Made by a program: the position numbers and the translations under genes | From: Undibacterium paludis | Lineage (GTDB): Bacteria; Pseudomonadota; Gammaproteobacteria; Burkholderiales; Burkholderiaceae_D | NCBI RefSeq assembly: GCF_022568815.1 | Contig: NZ_JAKZHX010000011.1 | Location: 124,001-188,000 of the forward strand | Length of the DNA: 64,000 nucleotides | Direction of reading: 5' to 3' | In this document: positions 27,760 through 38,413 of the stretch, one piece after another | Position numbering within the stretch: the first letter of the stretch is position 1 | Layout: each line of letters begins with the position of its first letter | Notes under the pieces: generated by a model | What the model saw: only the letters and a program-made list of their open reading frames with translations | Told to the model about the DNA's origin: nothing | Database searches by the model: none

Positions 27760-28689
27760 ATGTCAGGTCTTAGTTACCAGCAAGCTTTGGACTTGCTGCA
27801 AAATCACCCGGATGATTACCGCAGCCCTGCGTCCCTGGCTGATCTTGCCAGTCGGGTGTCAGTAGTCGCTGACGGACAGGTTACCTTGCTGTATGGCGGC
27901 ATGGTGCACAAGGACATCTCCAGCAATGACCTGGTTGAACTGATGCTTGAAAATCACGAAGACATCCGTGCCATCAACAAGACACCGCTGGCGAGCTTCC
28001 TGCAATCTGAAGATTATCTCGAAGCCGTGGCCCATGCGCATGGCTGTAAATCTGTGGATGAAGTGCTAGCCAATCGCAGTCACCCTGCCAATCAATTCAT
28101 GTTTGCGGCAACTGATGGCCGCTGGGCTGATGCCTCTGCCCGCTTTGCTGCTGCTACCAAAGGCGAGGTGGTGACGCTCAGCAGTTATGCCGGGGCTGAC
28201 CGTACCCTGGGTCTGGTAGAACTGCCGACGATACTGAAGAACCCGGACGTTACACAGATCAATGGCAAACCCATCAAGGTATTTCAGGATATCTACGAAG
28301 AAACCGGTTCACTGGCTGAAGTATTCAAGGCAGTTTCTGCCTCATCCTACGAGTTGATGCGCAATATGGAAGTCAAGGCTTCCACCCAGGTCAACAAGGA
28401 CGGTACGGAGAGGCAGGTTGCGGAAAAGGTTGGTTCAAAAAGCCTGTTTGAAAAATCTCCCTACCTGGGCAGCGTACTGGAGAAAGGTGAAGCGAATCTG
28501 TCGATAGCGGCCATCCCTGATGCCAGGGCCAGGACCAATATAGAAGAAGGCAGGCACTATCTTGATAAGGCGGCCAACAAGATGGATAAGCCTATACTGT
28601 TGTCGGCAGTCGATACACCGTCGTCCCGCTTGCTGGCGCGCAGTCAGCCGCCGGAACTAAAAACAGGATCGGCAGCCAGCACGCCCTGA
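27760..28689 (+). CDS. hypothetical protein, possible effector or toxin-like
   Basis: Protein of 309 residues without a signal peptide. An N-terminal helical segment is followed by TLLYGGMVHKDISSNDLVE and INKTPLASFLQSEDYLEAV (about 45-95), then the conspicuous HPANQFMFAATDGRWADAS and a mixed alpha/beta region to about 190; the C-terminal third is polar and probably flexible, ending in a Pro/Ser/Ala tail. I do not recognise the family. The Tyr-Gly-Gly and Asn-Lys-Thr pattern vaguely recalls modules in polymorphic-toxin proteins. GGGG precedes the ATG. Confidence 0.6.
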   Translation: MSGLSYQQALDLLQNHPDDYRSPASLADLASRVSVVADGQVTLLYGGMVHKDISSNDLVELMLENHEDIRAINKTPLASFLQSEDYLEAVAHAHGCKSVDEVLANRSHPANQFMFAATDGRWADASARFAAATKGEVVTLSSYAGADRTLGLVELPTILKNPDVTQINGKPIKVFQDIYEETGSLAEVFKAVSASSYELMRNMEVKASTQVNKDGTERQVAEKVGSKSLFEKSPYLGSVLEKGEANLSIAAIPDARARTNIEEGRHYLDKAANKMDKPILLSAVDTPSSRLLARSQPPELKTGSAASTP

Positions 28690-28751
28690 GACGGATTGTA
28701 TAAATGAGCGCAGTAATATGGGGCTGTGAGAGAGCAACTGTGCTGCACCAT

Positions 28752-29279
28752 TTATTCCCGCAAGATTTGCAGGGCTTCCCTGGTCCATTGTATCTTGCTT
28801 TCTTCAAAGGTGATGCCAGCCTTCAGGATCAGGTAGCGTAGCTTGTCTTCCCGCGATAGCACGGGGGAACTGAAGTCGCGTCTTTCTATGTCGCGATAGG
28901 TTTGCAATTCCTGCTCGTGTAGTTGCAGGCGGCGAGCGAACTCTTCCACCAGCCCCAATGGCCCTATGGCGGCATCAGCACGCAATTTGACCATCATGTC
29001 GTCACGCTGTCTGCCCGGTTCACTGCTTTCCCTGGCCCAGCGACGTAATTCTTCCGTGCCGCTTGGCAGTATCCTGAACTGTTTTTTTCCTGCCCGCCCG
29101 CCTTCCACTTCGCGTGACTCTACCCAGCCCTGCACTTCCATACGTGCCAGTTCCCGGTAAATCTGCTGGTGGGTGGCATGCCAGAAATAACCGATGGATT
29201 TGTCAAAGCGCCGTGCCAGTTCGTAACCGGAACTCGGTTTTTCAGCGATTGAAGTCAGCAGGGCGTGAGGCAGGGACAT
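28752..29279 (-). CDS. PadR-family transcriptional regulator
   Basis: Regulator of 175 residues: a winged helix-turn-helix (about 1-80) with SSGYELARRFDKSIGYFWHATHQQIYRELARME split by the typical PadR wing, and a C-terminal VirR-like helical domain (about 90-170) for dimerisation. It diverges from fadH; the gap holds two inverted repeats at 29319 and 29361 that bracket the fadH promoter, so it most likely represses fadH and perhaps itself. The ligand is unknown. Confidence 0.9.
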   Translation of the reverse strand: MSLPHALLTSIAEKPSSGYELARRFDKSIGYFWHATHQQIYRELARMEVQGWVESREVEGGRAGKKQFRILPSGTEELRRWARESSEPGRQRDDMMVKLRADAAIGPLGLVEEFARRLQLHEQELQTYRDIERRDFSSPVLSREDKLRYLILKAGITFEESKIQWTREALQILRE

Positions 29280-29318
29280 GATTAGAGTAAGTATACGGTG
29301 CGGTTTTCAGACATTTTA

Positions 29319-29336
29319 TATGCAACTGGTTGCATA
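29319..29336. promoter_or_regulatory. upstream PadR operator candidate
   Basis: Perfect 18-base inverted repeat, tatgcaac-tg-gttgcata, overlapping the -35 box of the fadH promoter. Its centre is 42 bases (four helical turns) from that of the second repeat. Confidence 0.75.
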
Positions 29337-29358
29337 AATAAAGCTGTTTCGCTATCCT
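29330..29358 (+). promoter_or_regulatory. fadH: sigma-70 promoter of fadH
   Basis: TTGCAT (29330-29335), 17-base spacer, TATCCT (29353-29358), about 54 bases before the fadH ATG. The -35 box lies inside one inverted repeat, and the second repeat starts two bases after the -10 box, an arrangement suited to repression. Confidence 0.6.
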
Positions 29359-29360
29359 CT

Positions 29361-29378
29361 TATGCACTCAGTTGCATA
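29361..29378. promoter_or_regulatory. downstream PadR operator candidate
   Basis: Imperfect 18-base inverted repeat tatgcactcagttgcata with six-base arms (tatgca/tgcata) that match the perfect upstream repeat. It covers the expected transcription start of fadH. Confidence 0.65.
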
Positions 29379-29402
29379 TTTGTTTGCTCTCCCTCTTTCT
29401 AA

Positions 29403-31427
<2,025 letters not shown>

Positions 31428-31459
31428 AGTTGAAAGACTGGTGATTTCAGGCGCAGATT

Positions 31460-31492
31460 AAAAGGACAGTTCCGATGAACTGTCCTTTTTTA
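31460..31492. terminator. bidirectional terminator after fadH
   Basis: Perfect 12-base stem aaaaggacagtt/aactgtcctttt with the six-base loop ccgatg, followed by more T. It separates fadH from the convergent 298-residue gene and can serve both. Confidence 0.9.
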
Positions 31493-31493
31493 T

Positions 31494-32390
31494 TCAGGTG
31501 AACAACTTTTCATATTCAGGCCTGTCCTGATCAGAGATAAAGGCATCCAGGTACAAGCTCCAGGAGTTCTGGTTATGGTCCGTCATGCTCTTGTTCATGC
31601 CGGGTATCAGGGCCAGTTTGGCTGGTGGCAGGGAACGTTTGCGTATTGCATCAAACACGATGCCGCTGAAATGCTCGGCGAAACTGACCGGACTGGCCGC
31701 TTCTCTCAGCAGACGGTCCACGATGGCAATTTTTTCTACCCTCTGGGTGTCGATGAAGTAACGCATCATCTTTGACAGAGGAGATTGCGGCGAATTCTTT
31801 TCCAGTCTCAGTTGCTGACGCAAGATGATTCTTTGCGTATCGGTATTCAACCTGTTTTCTATCAATTCCAGAACAGCGGGGTTGGGTGCAGCCAGGGCTA
31901 CTTCCAGCATGGTCCAGCGCTCGTGCTCACTTTTTGCGTAATCGATGATGTTGTCGCAACTGATGCCGGCAGTCAGTGCTTCATCAGAAATCAGGCCGCT
32001 GTCTTCGCTCATGGCGAAGTGCGTTTTGCTGACAGATTCACCCATGCTGTCCAACAACCTGGTGGTGATGGGCAGGTTGCCAAAAAAAACTGAAAACCCG
32101 AGGATGTTGCCATACAGCTTTACCTTGGAGCGGTCTGACACTGCAAAGGCGCGCAGGAAATCATTGCTGTCCCTGGGCAGGGTGCAACGCTGGAAACGAT
32201 GACGAGGATACCCCTTGGCCAGGTAGGTTTCGACGATGCGCAAACCATTTTCTGCCTGCAGGCATTCGGCAACGGTAGGGACTACACCGTCGTTACCTTC
32301 TATGGCATAACCATCAATGATGATTCTGGCACAATGTCTTTTTATGTCTGCGTCGGAAAAAGACGGTGCATGCAGGAGTTCGGAAAGCAC
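31494..32390 (-). CDS. hypothetical protein, helical
   Basis: Soluble protein of 298 residues, probably mostly alpha-helical, with no signal peptide or membrane segment. Segments such as LLDSMGESV and MLEVALAAPNPAVLELIENRL suggest ankyrin-like or other helical repeats, but no clean repeat period can be read. The start is GTG with AAAGG about nine bases upstream, which decided the call. Family not recognised. It lies at the edge of the region rich in unknown genes around the secretion locus. Confidence 0.6.
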   Translation of the reverse strand: MLSELLHAPSFSDADIKRHCARIIIDGYAIEGNDGVVPTVAECLQAENGLRIVETYLAKGYPRHRFQRCTLPRDSNDFLRAFAVSDRSKVKLYGNILGFSVFFGNLPITTRLLDSMGESVSKTHFAMSEDSGLISDEALTAGISCDNIIDYAKSEHERWTMLEVALAAPNPAVLELIENRLNTDTQRIILRQQLRLEKNSPQSPLSKMMRYFIDTQRVEKIAIVDRLLREAASPVSFAEHFSGIVFDAIRKRSLPPAKLALIPGMNKSMTDHNQNSWSLYLDAFISDQDRPEYEKLFT

Positions 32391-32485
32391 AAAAAATGAC
32401 CTTTACTTGAGATTGGTAGGGGTGACGTGATATCTAGACAGATACAATATTGACACAGATTGACGCAAGGCAATAGTGGGTACGC

Positions 32486-32734
32486 TTATCTGCCCTGTTT
32501 TCTTGCCTGTTCATCACGCCAGTCCAGGTATTCCGGGAAAGTCATCTCACGGATTGCCACGCAGTTCCTCAAGCCCTGACTGACCGTCATTTCAAAAGTT
32601 TCCGGATTGATGACTGCCTGGGGATAAACTTCGCAACGATATAGCATGGGCAAGCCACTCGGACGTGGCTGATTAGGTGCCAGCATCTCGTTGCCTATCA
32701 TATTGGCCAGCATGGCGATCAGTATGGTATTCAT
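32486..32734 (-). CDS. small hypothetical protein
   Basis: Protein of 82 residues with a hydrophobic N-terminal stretch (MNTILIAMLANMIGNEML) that may be a signal or a membrane anchor, then a polar part with two cysteines (about residues 34 and 58) and a basic C-terminus. A strong ribosome binding site (GGGAAG) precedes the ATG, which argues that the gene is real. Function unknown. Confidence 0.55.
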   Translation of the reverse strand: MNTILIAMLANMIGNEMLAPNQPRPSGLPMLYRCEVYPQAVINPETFEMTVSQGLRNCVAIREMTFPEYLDWRDEQARKQGR

Positions 32735-32926
32735 GCTCTTCCCTGGATGGACTGCATCCTGTTTGAGTCTTCAAAATAGGGCGACAGCCGTTTTTTGAGC
32801 AGTTTTCAGTCTGCCAATGATAACATTGATGGTAGCCCTCAATTTGTGAAAATTTTACTTTTGTTCGCTGATAAAATCCACAGTTGATATTGAAAAATCA
32901 TACATGGCTTTGATAAAGAGAAAATC

Positions 32927-33457
32927 ATGCGACTTATACCCAAATTTTTGCTGGTCATTGTGTCTGTCTCCATCGTAGGCCTGCTTTTTCATTTCCTGAG
33001 TAACAGGAGTGATCTGAATGCCGTACAGAATGCGCCGACCAAAGAGAGCCCAGCCTACGAAAGAATTATTGCAGAAGCAGAAAAGCAGTCTGACATGCAA
33101 GTCTGGCCAGGCACGTTTCAAAGTCTCATGGAAGTCAGGGGCAGGGTACTGGAGTACAAGATGAACCTGGGGGCAGACCAGAGTTTCATTTTCACGGTCG
33201 CTTCCTACGCAGACAGGGGTGAATTTAAACAGAACAGGCCTGAGGTAGTCAAGAAACTGTCTGGCAGCTACAGGGTCAAGGCGCATGTGCTTTATTTTGA
33301 CAAGCTGCAGGGGCATACCGGTCTGATGTCAGATAAGGCGCGCAGTGCTGTCCGGGGATGGACACAGGATGGCATAGAATTCAAGAATGAAGATTCTGTC
33401 ATGCTGATGCGCAGATATGTAGATGCAGCTAAACCGGCAATCGCTGCCGGACAATAA
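32927..33457 (+). CDS. hypothetical membrane-anchored periplasmic protein
   Basis: Protein of 176 residues with one N-terminal hydrophobic segment (about 5-24) that is an uncleaved signal or anchor, and a polar domain with the segments FQSLMEVRGRVLEYKMNLGA and SGSYRVKAHVLYFDKL that look like a small beta-rich fold. No family recognised. It lies 12 bases upstream of the phosphoethanolamine-transferase-like gene, so the two are probably one operon. Confidence 0.6.
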   Translation: MRLIPKFLLVIVSVSIVGLLFHFLSNRSDLNAVQNAPTKESPAYERIIAEAEKQSDMQVWPGTFQSLMEVRGRVLEYKMNLGADQSFIFTVASYADRGEFKQNRPEVVKKLSGSYRVKAHVLYFDKLQGHTGLMSDKARSAVRGWTQDGIEFKNEDSVMLMRRYVDAAKPAIAAGQ

Positions 33458-33469
33458 AGTACTGGTGAT

Positions 33470-35314
33470 ATGGACAGAGCAGACAAACAGGGTGACAAGC
33501 CGGTATCCGCTAACGGTAGTACCAATACCGGGCTTGCCTATGAACTTCTTTCCTTTTTCCTGTTGTTGCTGCCATTTGCCATCACCAATGGCATTGTGGT
33601 CGTCAAGTCGATAGACCTGCCCCTGTATGGTGGGAAAATTGTCTTGTTTGTGCTGCCAATCTCGTTCCTGCTGTTCCAGTTGTGGAAGAAAAGCCGCGTC
33701 ATCAAAATCATTACTTTCTTGCTGGCCCTGCTGGCCGGTGCAGAGGCATATATTGCCTATCAGTTTGGGGGCGTGTCCGGCTCCAGCGTATTCTCCATAC
33801 TGACCAGCAGCGATATGGCCGAATCACTGAGCTACGCCATGGAGCGCTGGCAGTTAATTTCTTTGTGGTTACTGTTGTGTGCAGCGTCGACTACACTGGC
33901 ATGGTATGTTGCCAGGCGCAGTCGCTTCAGGGCAGGTGGTTTTCTATGCCTGAGTTTGCTGTGCCTGGCCGCCTATGGCTGGTATCTGGGGGCCATGAGT
34001 GCCAGTCTTTACCAGCGGGAAAAAAATGCTAACCGATTCCCGGTGGCCAGTACGGATGCAAAGGATAAACTGTTTGGCGTCGGCCATTTGCCACCACTGC
34101 TGTCTACCATCCGCGATACCTTTCCTTATGGCCTGCCAGTCAGGTTATGGATGTACAACCAGGAAGAAAAATTCATGCGCAGCATGGAAGAACAGACCCA
34201 TGCGTTTCGTTTTGGTGCGTATTCCGTGGGCCAGCGTCCGGTGCAGGAAACCTATGTCCTGGTGCTGGGGGAGTCGGCAAGATTTGATCGCTGGTCAGTG
34301 AATGGCTATGAGCGTGATACTTCCCCCAATTTGCTCAAAGCGCGTCAGAATGGTGAACTGGCCAGCATGCAAGATATGCTGACCGCCAGGGCCTTTACCA
34401 TGGGTTCGGTACCCATTTACCTCACGGGACGAGATACCATGCGTGAGGGGGCAACGCAGAAGTCATTGATATCAGCCTTCAAGGAGGCGGGTTTCAAGAC
34501 TTATTTCCTGTCGACGCAGATCAAAAAAAGTTTCCTGAACAATGTGACTGCCCTGTTTGCGGCCGAGGCAGACGTGCAGCAATATTTCGAAGCCGATGAA
34601 GCCCTGGGACTGGTCCATGACGAAGAATTGTTGTTACCGTTCATGAACATCCTGCAGGAAAAAGCAGCCAGGAAACTGATTGTCCTGCATACCATGGGCA
34701 GTCATGCCGTATATACAGCACGTTATCCGAAAGCACATGAAAAATTCCAGCCTGTCAGTGATGCAAAAAAGGGTGGCTTTGGTGATCCCTTCGACAGCAT
34801 GCAAGGCATATCAAATGCCTATGACAACAGCATACGCTATGCAGACCATGTCATGGGCCAGATCATGCAGGCTCTGGCTGGTCTGGATGGCTATGCGGTC
34901 ATGGTGTATGGTTCTGATCATGGGCAAACCTTGCCGACACCTCAATGCAAATTCATCGGTCATGGTGTAATGAACATCGAGACCTTGCATGTACCCTATT
35001 TTGTCTGGAGCAATAAAGCGTATCGCCAGGCGCATGCACAGCAGTGGCAGCAACTGTTGAATAACCAGGAGAAGCCCGTGATGACTTCTGCTAATTTTGC
35101 CACGATGCTGGACCTTGCCGACATCCGTTATACCGGTTTTCCCTCCGAAAAAAGCCTGCTTGCCAGCCACCAACCCGGGGCGAAGAGAATGGTGACTGAC
35201 ATGCAAAATACCGAGTTTGATCTGGATGCATCGACCGGCAAAGGCAGTCATTGTGGTTTGCTGCATGCCAGTATTCAAGAGGCTGCCCATCCATCATTGA
35301 GGCCGGGGGACTGA
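33470..35314 (+). CDS. phosphoethanolamine transferase-like sulfatase-fold membrane enzyme
   Basis: Inner-membrane enzyme of 614 residues: about five membrane segments (roughly 28-45, 57-71, 78-97, 130-147, 158-175), then a periplasmic sulfatase-fold domain (about 255-580). Metal and catalytic candidates are Glu268 in LGESAR, Thr310 in AFTMGSVP as nucleophile, Asp483-His484 in GSDHGQ, and GHG (497-499). These match the EptA/OpgE/CptA family, which transfers phosphoethanolamine to lipid A, glucans or core. The usual CGT nucleophile motif and its disulfide cysteines are missing, so the acceptor may differ. Substrate not determined. Confidence 0.8.
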   Translation: MDRADKQGDKPVSANGSTNTGLAYELLSFFLLLLPFAITNGIVVVKSIDLPLYGGKIVLFVLPISFLLFQLWKKSRVIKIITFLLALLAGAEAYIAYQFGGVSGSSVFSILTSSDMAESLSYAMERWQLISLWLLLCAASTTLAWYVARRSRFRAGGFLCLSLLCLAAYGWYLGAMSASLYQREKNANRFPVASTDAKDKLFGVGHLPPLLSTIRDTFPYGLPVRLWMYNQEEKFMRSMEEQTHAFRFGAYSVGQRPVQETYVLVLGESARFDRWSVNGYERDTSPNLLKARQNGELASMQDMLTARAFTMGSVPIYLTGRDTMREGATQKSLISAFKEAGFKTYFLSTQIKKSFLNNVTALFAAEADVQQYFEADEALGLVHDEELLLPFMNILQEKAARKLIVLHTMGSHAVYTARYPKAHEKFQPVSDAKKGGFGDPFDSMQGISNAYDNSIRYADHVMGQIMQALAGLDGYAVMVYGSDHGQTLPTPQCKFIGHGVMNIETLHVPYFVWSNKAYRQAHAQQWQQLLNNQEKPVMTSANFATMLDLADIRYTGFPSEKSLLASHQPGAKRMVTDMQNTEFDLDASTGKGSHCGLLHASIQEAAHPSLRPGD

Positions 35315-35316
35315 AT

Positions 35317-36321
35317 TTAAGCGGCCAGGTTTTTTCCTGCCTGAAGCAGATCCCGTGCACGGCCGGATGCATGCCAGGCTTGCACGGATTTAAGGCCTTG
35401 CTGTATGGACGCTGGCATCTGACCTGGCTTCGCGCCGAGTTGTGCGATGATTTCCCCCAGTGCATCATCGCACAGCACGTGCTCATTCTCTGGTTCTGCA
35501 TGTGCAGACTTGCCCGGAACAAAGTCTGTTGTGGCGAAAACCAATGTGCCCTGGTCATACAGTTTTACCTCGTACTGCCGTACTCGCGCAGGTTTGTCCG
35601 CAAGCCTGCGTGAACGTAATAAAAATCCGCATTGATCAAGGCTGGTGTAGCAGCCGTCATTGGCCTTGTAATGCGGATGGCGCCACAATTCACCGCCATG
35701 GTTGCGATTGGCGAACTCTATCCTGACCACATTTCGCATGTCCAGCGCCAATGGTATCGTGCTTCTGGCGGTGGAGAACAGGCGCGGTACGCCATCATGG
35801 TCGCGACTCAGGTAACCTTCTGGCAGCAGGCTGAAATTTTCCGAGTGCGCCTGCCCGAGCAAGTCAGGCAGAGCGGGATCGGTGTAACCTTCCTCCATCC
35901 GTATGCGGAAATTGCAGTCACGCACGCTTTCCAGCTTGAGTATCATCTCGTCGGGCATGTCCAGTGCATACACGGTTTTCAGTACAGACTTAATCCACAG
36001 GCGCTGGCCTGATTCTGTTTCTATCTGCTCTGGCTGTATTGAGGCAATCGTGTGCAGGGGGCGGATAATGATTTCGCCAGTTTGTTTGCGCTGTATTGCT
36101 GCATCGACATAGCATTCATAGACATTGAGAGCCTTTGCCAGAATTTTTTCTTCAAAAGCAGTCAATACCGGTTCTGTTGCCCGTTTCTCCAGGATTTTTG
36201 CCAATATGGCCCGGGTTCTTTCGCGTTCAGCCGCTGGATCGGCTATGGCGTAACTGCCGAAGCGCGGTAATTCAAACAAAATGCTATCAATTCTGGTTTT
36301 GACCGTATTTGGTGTATTCAT
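35317..36321 (-). CDS. hypothetical protein, 334 residues
   Basis: Soluble protein with no signal peptide. The N-terminal third is helical and charged; the central part is probably beta-rich, with segments such as VRIEFANRNHGGELWRHPHY and QYEVKLYDQGTLVFATTDF; the C-terminus (about 280-334) is helical again. I do not recognise the family. It is convergent with the sulfatase-fold gene (2-base gap). It belongs to the run of unknown genes leading into the secretion locus; a cytoplasmic effector or regulator is possible but unsupported. Confidence 0.55.
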   Translation of the reverse strand: MNTPNTVKTRIDSILFELPRFGSYAIADPAAERERTRAILAKILEKRATEPVLTAFEEKILAKALNVYECYVDAAIQRKQTGEIIIRPLHTIASIQPEQIETESGQRLWIKSVLKTVYALDMPDEMILKLESVRDCNFRIRMEEGYTDPALPDLLGQAHSENFSLLPEGYLSRDHDGVPRLFSTARSTIPLALDMRNVVRIEFANRNHGGELWRHPHYKANDGCYTSLDQCGFLLRSRRLADKPARVRQYEVKLYDQGTLVFATTDFVPGKSAHAEPENEHVLCDDALGEIIAQLGAKPGQMPASIQQGLKSVQAWHASGRARDLLQAGKNLAA

Positions 36322-36496
36322 CTTTTTTTATCTGGTGCGCCAGGACCAGGGTCTGGAAAACAATTCTGTGATCATACATGCTGTCGTCAGCATTTGCTCC
36401 ATCAGATGCAAAGATGCTGTCGCTAACGACACGGGCATCGCTATGGCGATCAGGTGATGGGGCATTCCCGTTTTTGCCAGACTTTTTTAAGCTGGC

Positions 36497-36973
36497 TTAT
36501 TTAGTCAGTCTGAGCACGGGCAGTGCTTCCCCTGGTGGGATGTTGGCCAGACCATGTTTGCATAGATTCACTGCACCATCCTTGAACTTGTTTTCACCAT
36601 ACAGGCGAAAGGTTTCTACCTGCTTTTGTATCACTGACTGTTCTGCCAGATACTGATCGCTGACGGTTTGCATATAGATACGCCGGGTTTGCAGGCGTAT
36701 ATCGGCTGGCAGTTCAGGGAAGCGGGTATCAAAAGAGTCTGCCACGGAACGCGCGAAACTCCTGGTCTGGTAAATGTCTACATTGCGCAATCGGTTGGAC
36801 ATGGACACCATGATGATGGACGCCACATCTTCACATGCCATCTCCAGTTGAAGCAGGCTCAAGGGGACTTTCATGTTGGGCGAGGCTACCCCTTCGCTGG
36901 CAACAGGCGACGACACCTCGCCGCATGAAGATAACAGGGTGGCAAGCAACAGGACGCAGGCAATTCGTTTCAT
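36497..36973 (-). CDS. putative lipoprotein
   Basis: Protein of 158 residues with a lipoprotein signal peptide: lipobox LSSC with Cys17. The residue at mature position 2 is Gly, which predicts outer-membrane sorting. The rest is helical with a pair of cysteines (about 48 and 138). Family not recognised. The start codon overlaps the stop of the upstream gene by one base (TGATG), so the two are translationally coupled. Small lipoproteins are common accessory parts of secretion systems, but no such role is shown. Confidence 0.65.
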   Translation of the reverse strand: MKRIACVLLLATLLSSCGEVSSPVASEGVASPNMKVPLSLLQLEMACEDVASIIMVSMSNRLRNVDIYQTRSFARSVADSFDTRFPELPADIRLQTRRIYMQTVSDQYLAEQSVIQKQVETFRLYGENKFKDGAVNLCKHGLANIPPGEALPVLRLTK

Positions 36974-37347
36974 CAGGCTACGCCACAGAGTTTTGCATAA
37001 GACATGCCGATTTCATGGTGGGCCTTCAAGTGGCGCATCCACTCATCACTTTTGTGCACAACCTGCACACCATTGACTTTCAATGTCGCGGATAACTCGC
37101 GACGCAACTCTGCCAGTTGCGTTGCAGAACTGCTTTGATAGGGTTTGAGCTCAGTCTTCCAGTCTATGGTTGGAATCAGGCGATGTGATACTTGTTTCTT
37201 TTGCACGTATTGTGTTTCCAGCCGTAAAAACACCGTTTTGACTGCCGTATTTTTCATCAGGGCATGGAAAAATTCTTTTTTCCATGCAGGTAGTTGAGAA
37301 TTTTCGGTTTCAATCTCGTATTTTTCGACAATATTTGTTAAGCTCAT
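36973..37347 (-). CDS. hypothetical protein, coupled to the lipoprotein gene
   Basis: Soluble basic protein of 124 residues, mostly helical, with no signal peptide. I chose the ATG at 37347 because AAGG lies eight bases upstream; the open frame extends to 37422. Its stop overlaps the lipoprotein start by one base. No family recognised. Confidence 0.55.
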   Translation of the reverse strand: MSLTNIVEKYEIETENSQLPAWKKEFFHALMKNTAVKTVFLRLETQYVQKKQVSHRLIPTIDWKTELKPYQSSSATQLAELRRELSATLKVNGVQVVHKSDEWMRHLKAHHEIGMSYAKLCGVA

Positions 37348-37511
37348 ACAAATACCTTTATATAAATGAAGGTAAAAAACATTTTCTCTTCGAATGCTAG
37401 CAAGTTGATGAAAGCATGTCAATTTAGAGCCTCTTGAAGGTCAGGGCTAAATTGTAGATATGTTTTAAAAAATGTTGATATATATTTGTTTTTTTAAATT
37501 CGGTTAAGTAA

Positions 37512-38087
37512 ATGAATAAATTAATCCTGTTTTTTTTATCAATTTCTGTACTGGGTGGCCTATACGGTCCGGTACAGGCGGAAGAAAAGAAAAAAAATCC
37601 AATTCCTGAGATTCGCGAGCCTCTGGACGATAAGAGGTCGCAACTCCTGATTGTACTCGCGACGGACCTGATGTTTGTCAGACATTTTGCTGCTGACCGG
37701 CAATTCAAGCTGAAAGAACTGGAAATCAATGTCAGTTTGCAACCATTTAATGAAAAGCAAAAAGAGCTTTTCGCCATACGGAAAAAACAAATGGATGAAT
37801 GTGTAAAGGAAGCCGGTTCCATACAGGCTAACTTCTTTACAGCCTTTGATCAGCTCAATGCGGCCAAATATGAGGTGTCCGACTATAAGGCGGTGTATGC
37901 CTACGCCAAGAAAAATACTAACGATTTCCAGCGCAAGGACCTGATGCAGCCAGCGGAACTGAAGGCCTATGAAGAGAGTCGCCCGCAAGGTTTCACGTTC
38001 CGCAGTGTCTGTATTGATGACGGCGTGGCGCCCAAGCTCAAGGAGAAAACCGAGTTTGTATCACCCAATGCGGTACCAAAGAAATGA
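37512..38087 (+). CDS. exported hypothetical protein, first gene of six-gene operon
   Basis: Protein of 191 residues with a signal peptide cleaved after PVQA (residue 23), a highly charged start of the mature chain (EEKKKNPIPEIREP), and a helical body. Two cysteines (about 97 and 163) could form a disulfide in the periplasm. No family recognised. The next ATG overlaps its stop codon (ATGA), and three more genes follow with overlaps, so they are translated as a block just upstream of the type IVB secretion genes. Confidence 0.65.
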   Translation: MNKLILFFLSISVLGGLYGPVQAEEKKKNPIPEIREPLDDKRSQLLIVLATDLMFVRHFAADRQFKLKELEINVSLQPFNEKQKELFAIRKKQMDECVKEAGSIQANFFTAFDQLNAAKYEVSDYKAVYAYAKKNTNDFQRKDLMQPAELKAYEESRPQGFTFRSVCIDDGVAPKLKEKTEFVSPNAVPKK

Positions 38088-38413
38088 AGCGCAAGAAGTC
38101 AGGTGCCGATGTTGCCATTCAGGGCTCGTCTGATGCGGGCATGATTTACCAGCCCTTTCTGGAAAAAAGACTGCGCAGACTGGCGGTCACCATGGCACTA
38201 CTGGTCTTGAGCATCATCACTGCTATCGCCATGTTTGCCCTGCATATCGTGGCGTTCAACGCATCTGGTGCGGGCGGTATGGCAGTGCCGTTTGCTTTTG
38301 CCTGCGTCGTATTGTGTGAAGTGGTGCGTTATTTTTTTTACAGAAGTTATTTTCTTCAGCAGTTGAGTCGTTTCGCTGCATGGAAGCAAGAATTGAATGG
38401 GAATAAGACATGA
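38084..38413 (+). CDS. two-helix membrane protein of unknown operon
   Basis: Protein of 109 residues with two hydrophobic segments (about 34-55 and 64-82) and a basic N-terminus that should stay in the cytoplasm. It overlaps its neighbours at both ends by four bases (ATGA), a sign of tight translational coupling. No family recognised. Confidence 0.6.
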   Translation: MKRKKSGADVAIQGSSDAGMIYQPFLEKRLRRLAVTMALLVLSIITAIAMFALHIVAFNASGAGGMAVPFAFACVVLCEVVRYFFYRSYFLQQLSRFAAWKQELNGNKT

